Origin: Sphingobacteriaceae bacterium
GTDB taxonomy: Bacteria; Bacteroidota; Bacteroidia; Sphingobacteriales; Sphingobacteriaceae
Assembly: GCA_947458875.1 (NCBI GenBank)
Contig: CANGZD010000003.1
Location: forward strand, 70,690 to 134,689
Length of the DNA stretch: 64,000 nt
Direction of reading: 5' to 3'
The first letter of the stretch is position 1, and each line of letters starts with the position of its first letter. The notes beneath the pieces were generated by a model that worked only from the letters and a program-made list of their open reading frames with translations, searched no databases and was not told the DNA's origin. Of this stretch, positions 61,347-64,000 are shown in pieces. The translations under genes were made by a program, and so were the position numbers.

Positions 61347-62729
61347 ATGTTTTTGTTTCCTCTCATTTATATTTCGAGCTTTCTTCTCAGTATTCGTGAG
61401 TTTTTAAGGGGGAACAAAGAATCAATCCTGCTTTTCCTGATTTTTGGTTTATCGATTTATACCAGTGCTACATCAGTAGCCTTTCAACTTGGTTTCAAAG
61501 AGAGCATTCCTTTTTTGCAACTTTTCAAAGAAATTGGCATCATCAGCCTGCTTTCTTGGGTTCTATATCACTATAATGATCGTTTAAATTTACACCTGAT
61601 CGATTATGCCATGATCGGTTTTTTTGCATATACCCTGCTATATGCGCTGCTTCCGTTTGGAGATTTAGATGCCATTAACCGTATCATTGCTCTTAAATCC
61701 TCTTCGTTCTTTGTGTTGGTTTATTTTACAGGGCGTCTCCTAAATCCAAAAGAGATTTTTTTAAGTAAATACTTCCTTTATCTGATGATATTGGCTGTTG
61801 CCGCTGCAATCGTTGTTTTATTTGAGGTTTACACCAACCAACATTTACAAACCCGAACCGGATATACAGAATTCAACTCCCATTTTTTCAATATTGAACC
61901 AAGTGGTCATTATGATTTAAGCTGGACTTTTGAATCGGAAGGTGGATTTAAACGTTTTGCCAGTTTTTTTTCTAATCCGCTGGAACATGCTGCAGCTACC
62001 CTCATTTCCTTAGCGGTATTGGCAGCTTTTTATACCGACGATCAATATCGTTTTAAGCTCGATTCTTTTGGGATGGTAGCTTTAGCAGCTACGCTCATCA
62101 GCATTATATATGCGGTTTCCAGATCCTCCTTTGTGAGTTATTTTATCTTAATATATGCTTATGGCTGGATCACCCGAAAAAAATACATCACCAAAATTGC
62201 ACATCTAGGTATTTTAGCAGTCATCCTTTACGTATGCTATTTACTAATCCCAAAAGGCAACGACGATTATGTTGGGGTACAAGAAATCATCGTCAGAACG
62301 CTCAATTTCACGAATACATCCAGTGTTGCGCATTTAATTGAGTGGATTCAGGGTTTAAATGCAATGATTCAATCTCCATTAGGATTAGGCATTGGCACCT
62401 CGGGGCGTGTTGCCGGATCTTTGGGAGAAAACGTGGGCGGCGAAAACCAATTCATTGTTATTGGAGTACAATTTGGTGTGATTGCTCTTTTTCTATACCT
62501 ATTCATCTATGCCTCTATCCTTAAAAGCAGCTGGCAATGGTATTATCGTTTAGAAGGCAAGGAGAAAAAAATGTGCCTGGCATTGTTGTTAATTAAAATC
62601 GCTTTTTTAATTCCCTCATTTACTTCCGAATTAGAAAATTCTGTTTACATCTCCTACCTAACCTGGTTCATGACTGGCATCTTTGTCAATATGGTTTCAC
62701 TTAAAAGCTTAAAAGAAAAAGATGCCTAA
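61347..62729 (+). CDS. O-antigen ligase/Wzy-type polysaccharide polymerase-like protein
   Basis: A 460-residue membrane protein with about eleven helices and a large periplasmic loop near 155-210, the topology of Wzy polymerases and WaaL ligases. The late segment IEWIQGLNAMIQSPLGLGIGTSGRV (about 330-356), with its conserved G-x-G and Gln, matches the O-antigen ligase domain. Sequence similarity in this family is too low to say whether it polymerises repeat units or ligates them to lipid. It overlaps the next gene by eight bases (ATGCCTAA), so translation is coupled. Confidence 0.78.
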   Translation: MFLFPLIYISSFLLSIREFLRGNKESILLFLIFGLSIYTSATSVAFQLGFKESIPFLQLFKEIGIISLLSWVLYHYNDRLNLHLIDYAMIGFFAYTLLYALLPFGDLDAINRIIALKSSSFFVLVYFTGRLLNPKEIFLSKYFLYLMILAVAAAIVVLFEVYTNQHLQTRTGYTEFNSHFFNIEPSGHYDLSWTFESEGGFKRFASFFSNPLEHAAATLISLAVLAAFYTDDQYRFKLDSFGMVALAATLISIIYAVSRSSFVSYFILIYAYGWITRKKYITKIAHLGILAVILYVCYLLIPKGNDDYVGVQEIIVRTLNFTNTSSVAHLIEWIQGLNAMIQSPLGLGIGTSGRVAGSLGENVGGENQFIVIGVQFGVIALFLYLFIYASILKSSWQWYYRLEGKEKKMCLALLLIKIAFLIPSFTSELENSVYISYLTWFMTGIFVNMVSLKSLKEKDA

Positions 62730-63849
62730 ACCCCTTATTATCGGTGTTGATATCCGCGATTTAAGGGTTGCCATGACGGGCACCAAAACCTATCTCGAGG
62801 AACTATGCTTACAATTTAAAAAAATGGAAAGCGATGAGTTGAAATTTCATTTTTTCGACAGCGAGCGGACCATCATTACCGGTAAAACTAAGTTTCATAA
62901 GATTTTAAGTCATTTGAGTTTTCATTTATGGAAACAACTCATCTTACCCTATCGAACCTGGAAACATGGTTGCGCCATTCTTTTTTGCACTGATAATTTC
63001 GTTCCATTCATCCAATTTAAATTTAAAACTGTTCCTGTTTTTCATGATGCCTTTTTCTTCGAAGACCCTGAACATTACAATCGACTCTGGGTATGGCTTT
63101 ATCGCATAACTGCGATTCCAGCTGCAAGAAGATCGGCTGTAATCATTACTCCTACCAATTATGCTAAACAACAAATAATTAAATACACCGGTTTCCCCGA
63201 TGAAAAACTGATCAGTATTCCAGAGGGTCCAAAAAGCTTAAGAATGCAGCCTGATCATCTTGTTGATGAACTCTTAAAAAAGCTTGGCTTGAGCAGTAAA
63301 AAATTTATTCTACATGTTGGGCTGATGAGCAAGCGGAAGAACTTACCTGCACTCATCACGGCATTTAAAAAACTTAAAGACCAGGGTCATGATGATCTAA
63401 AACTGGTTTTGGCAGGTAAAATTGATGATAAACAAAACAGCAACGACTTTCCCTTCATTCAACAAACCATCATCAATTGTGGATTAGAAAAGGAGGTGAT
63501 ACTTACTGGTTATTTGAATGATAGCGAATTAAGCATGGTGTATGCTCATGCTTTAACATATGTTTTTCCATCAACTAATGAAGGGTTTGGAATTCCGATT
63601 TTAGAGGCTTTCTACTATCAAATCCCAGTATTAGTTGCTAACAATACCTGCTTACCAGAGGTGGGTGGCGATGCCGTGATCTCATTTGATCCTTATTCCG
63701 ATCAAGATATCTATGAAAAAATGAGCGGTTTAATTAATGATCCAGTATCGCAAAAACTATTAATTGGTAGAGGTAAACATCGCCTGAAAGAATTTAGCTG
63801 GGAAAAAACAGCAAAAGAATTAGTTCGTATTTTTAGACAAATTGCTTAG
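62722..63849 (+). CDS. Glycosyltransferase family 4
   Basis: A 375-residue retaining GT-B transferase. The N-terminal half has GVDIRDLRVAMTGTKTYLEEL (with the GTKTY loop) and VPVFHDAFFFEDPEHY; the C-terminal half has ILHVGLMSKRKNLPALITAF, LVLAGKIDD, VILTGYLNDSELSMVYAHA and the diagnostic E-x7-E loop EGFGIPILEAFYYQIPVL (about residues 290-307), ending with a FSWEKTAKEL motif. The donor sugar is unknown. It follows the polymerase-like gene with an overlap and precedes the gene cut by the right edge. Confidence 0.9.
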   Translation: MPKPLIIGVDIRDLRVAMTGTKTYLEELCLQFKKMESDELKFHFFDSERTIITGKTKFHKILSHLSFHLWKQLILPYRTWKHGCAILFCTDNFVPFIQFKFKTVPVFHDAFFFEDPEHYNRLWVWLYRITAIPAARRSAVIITPTNYAKQQIIKYTGFPDEKLISIPEGPKSLRMQPDHLVDELLKKLGLSSKKFILHVGLMSKRKNLPALITAFKKLKDQGHDDLKLVLAGKIDDKQNSNDFPFIQQTIINCGLEKEVILTGYLNDSELSMVYAHALTYVFPSTNEGFGIPILEAFYYQIPVLVANNTCLPEVGGDAVISFDPYSDQDIYEKMSGLINDPVSQKLLIGRGKHRLKEFSWEKTAKELVRIFRQIA

Positions 63850-63927
63850 AATTCTCTTGCTTTTTGTAGATTTACGAGTACATCGTATCTACCTAAGTAT
63901 CATTAGCACGAATGATTCTTTATTATA

Positions 63928-64000
63928 ATGAAAAACATCCATTGTCCTCTTTGTCGGCAATTAGCTGAAGCTCGTACCACCAAATTTATTTTAGAACGCG
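63928..64000 (+). CDS. Start of an unidentified gene, cut by the right edge
   Basis: Only 24 codons are visible, starting MKNIHCPLCRQLAEAR. The CPLC pair is one half of a zinc-ribbon such as those that begin SAM-dependent methyltransferases in polysaccharide clusters, which fits the position after GT4. This identification is a guess from the first residues; the frame is open to the end of the window. Confidence 0.45.
   Translation, partial: MKNIHCPLCRQLAEARTTKFILER

Overview
The window looks like a chromosomal segment of a Bacteroidota bacterium, most likely of the Sphingobacteriales (Pedobacter-like). I cannot name a species. The evidence is promoters of the Bacteroidota type (TTTG-N19-TAnnTTTG, clearest at a tRNA-Ser gene), a C-terminal type IX secretion (T9SS) sorting domain, several Bacteroidota lipoprotein families (DUF6252, DUF3347), weak Shine-Dalgarno sequences, and an AT-leaning, compact, mostly housekeeping gene order. 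I saw no insertion sequence, prophage, CRISPR array or integrase.

Layout. 1-9.4 kb, nearly all on the minus strand: serC (cut by the left edge) and rpe; a large secreted lipase-like protein whose T9SS sorting domain is interrupted by an in-frame TAG; two lipoprotein genes and a decayed fragment of one of them; pnp and rpsO. 9.4-14.5 kb: ddl facing a cell-envelope run of PASTA protein, rhodanese, mltG, thioesterase and YihY, with a second thioesterase. 14.5-17.1 kb: a tandem pair of uncharacterised lipoproteins and a small HTH regulator. 17.2-29.2 kb: DUF3050, yajQ, a conserved orphan protein, a small heat-shock protein, mgtC, a FAD-linked oxidase, folB, glutaryl-CoA dehydrogenase, lysA-lysC, phosphoglucomutase, SCO and cytochrome c. 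29.3-32.5 kb: RNase P RNA, a sigma-54-type response regulator and mgtE. 32.6-37.5 kb: an operon of PorV/PorQ-like barrel, HHH-plus-barrel protein and ComEC, a candidate DNA-uptake module. 37.5-49.2 kb: a small orphan, a secreted protein, an LTA-synthase-like sulfatase, Nudix, a CDF transporter, an aminotransferase, an ABC permease, queA, ispD, small membrane proteins, cobalamin adenosyltransferase, ChrA and a TPR protein. 49.2-56.2 kb: etfBA, bifunctional nuclease, nucleoside transporter, DUF3667, citrate synthase, DUF3347 lipoprotein and tRNA-Ser. 56.3-64 kb: a surface-polysaccharide cluster (Wzi, flippase, GT2, epimerase, polymerase-like protein, GT4 and a gene cut by the right edge).

Functional links: lysine/aspartate metabolism (lysC-lysA, aminotransferase), peptidoglycan (ddl, mltG, PASTA), electron transfer to acyl-CoA dehydrogenases (etfBA with the glutaryl-CoA dehydrogenase), RNA turnover and translation (pnp, rpsO, rnpB, queA), and glycan export at the right end. 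The most unusual points are the amber codon inside the T9SS signal, the HHH-barrel/ComEC operon, seven convergent gene pairs whose stop codons abut or overlap, and several genes whose -7 promoter box sits 4-6 bases before the ATG, suggesting leaderless transcripts.
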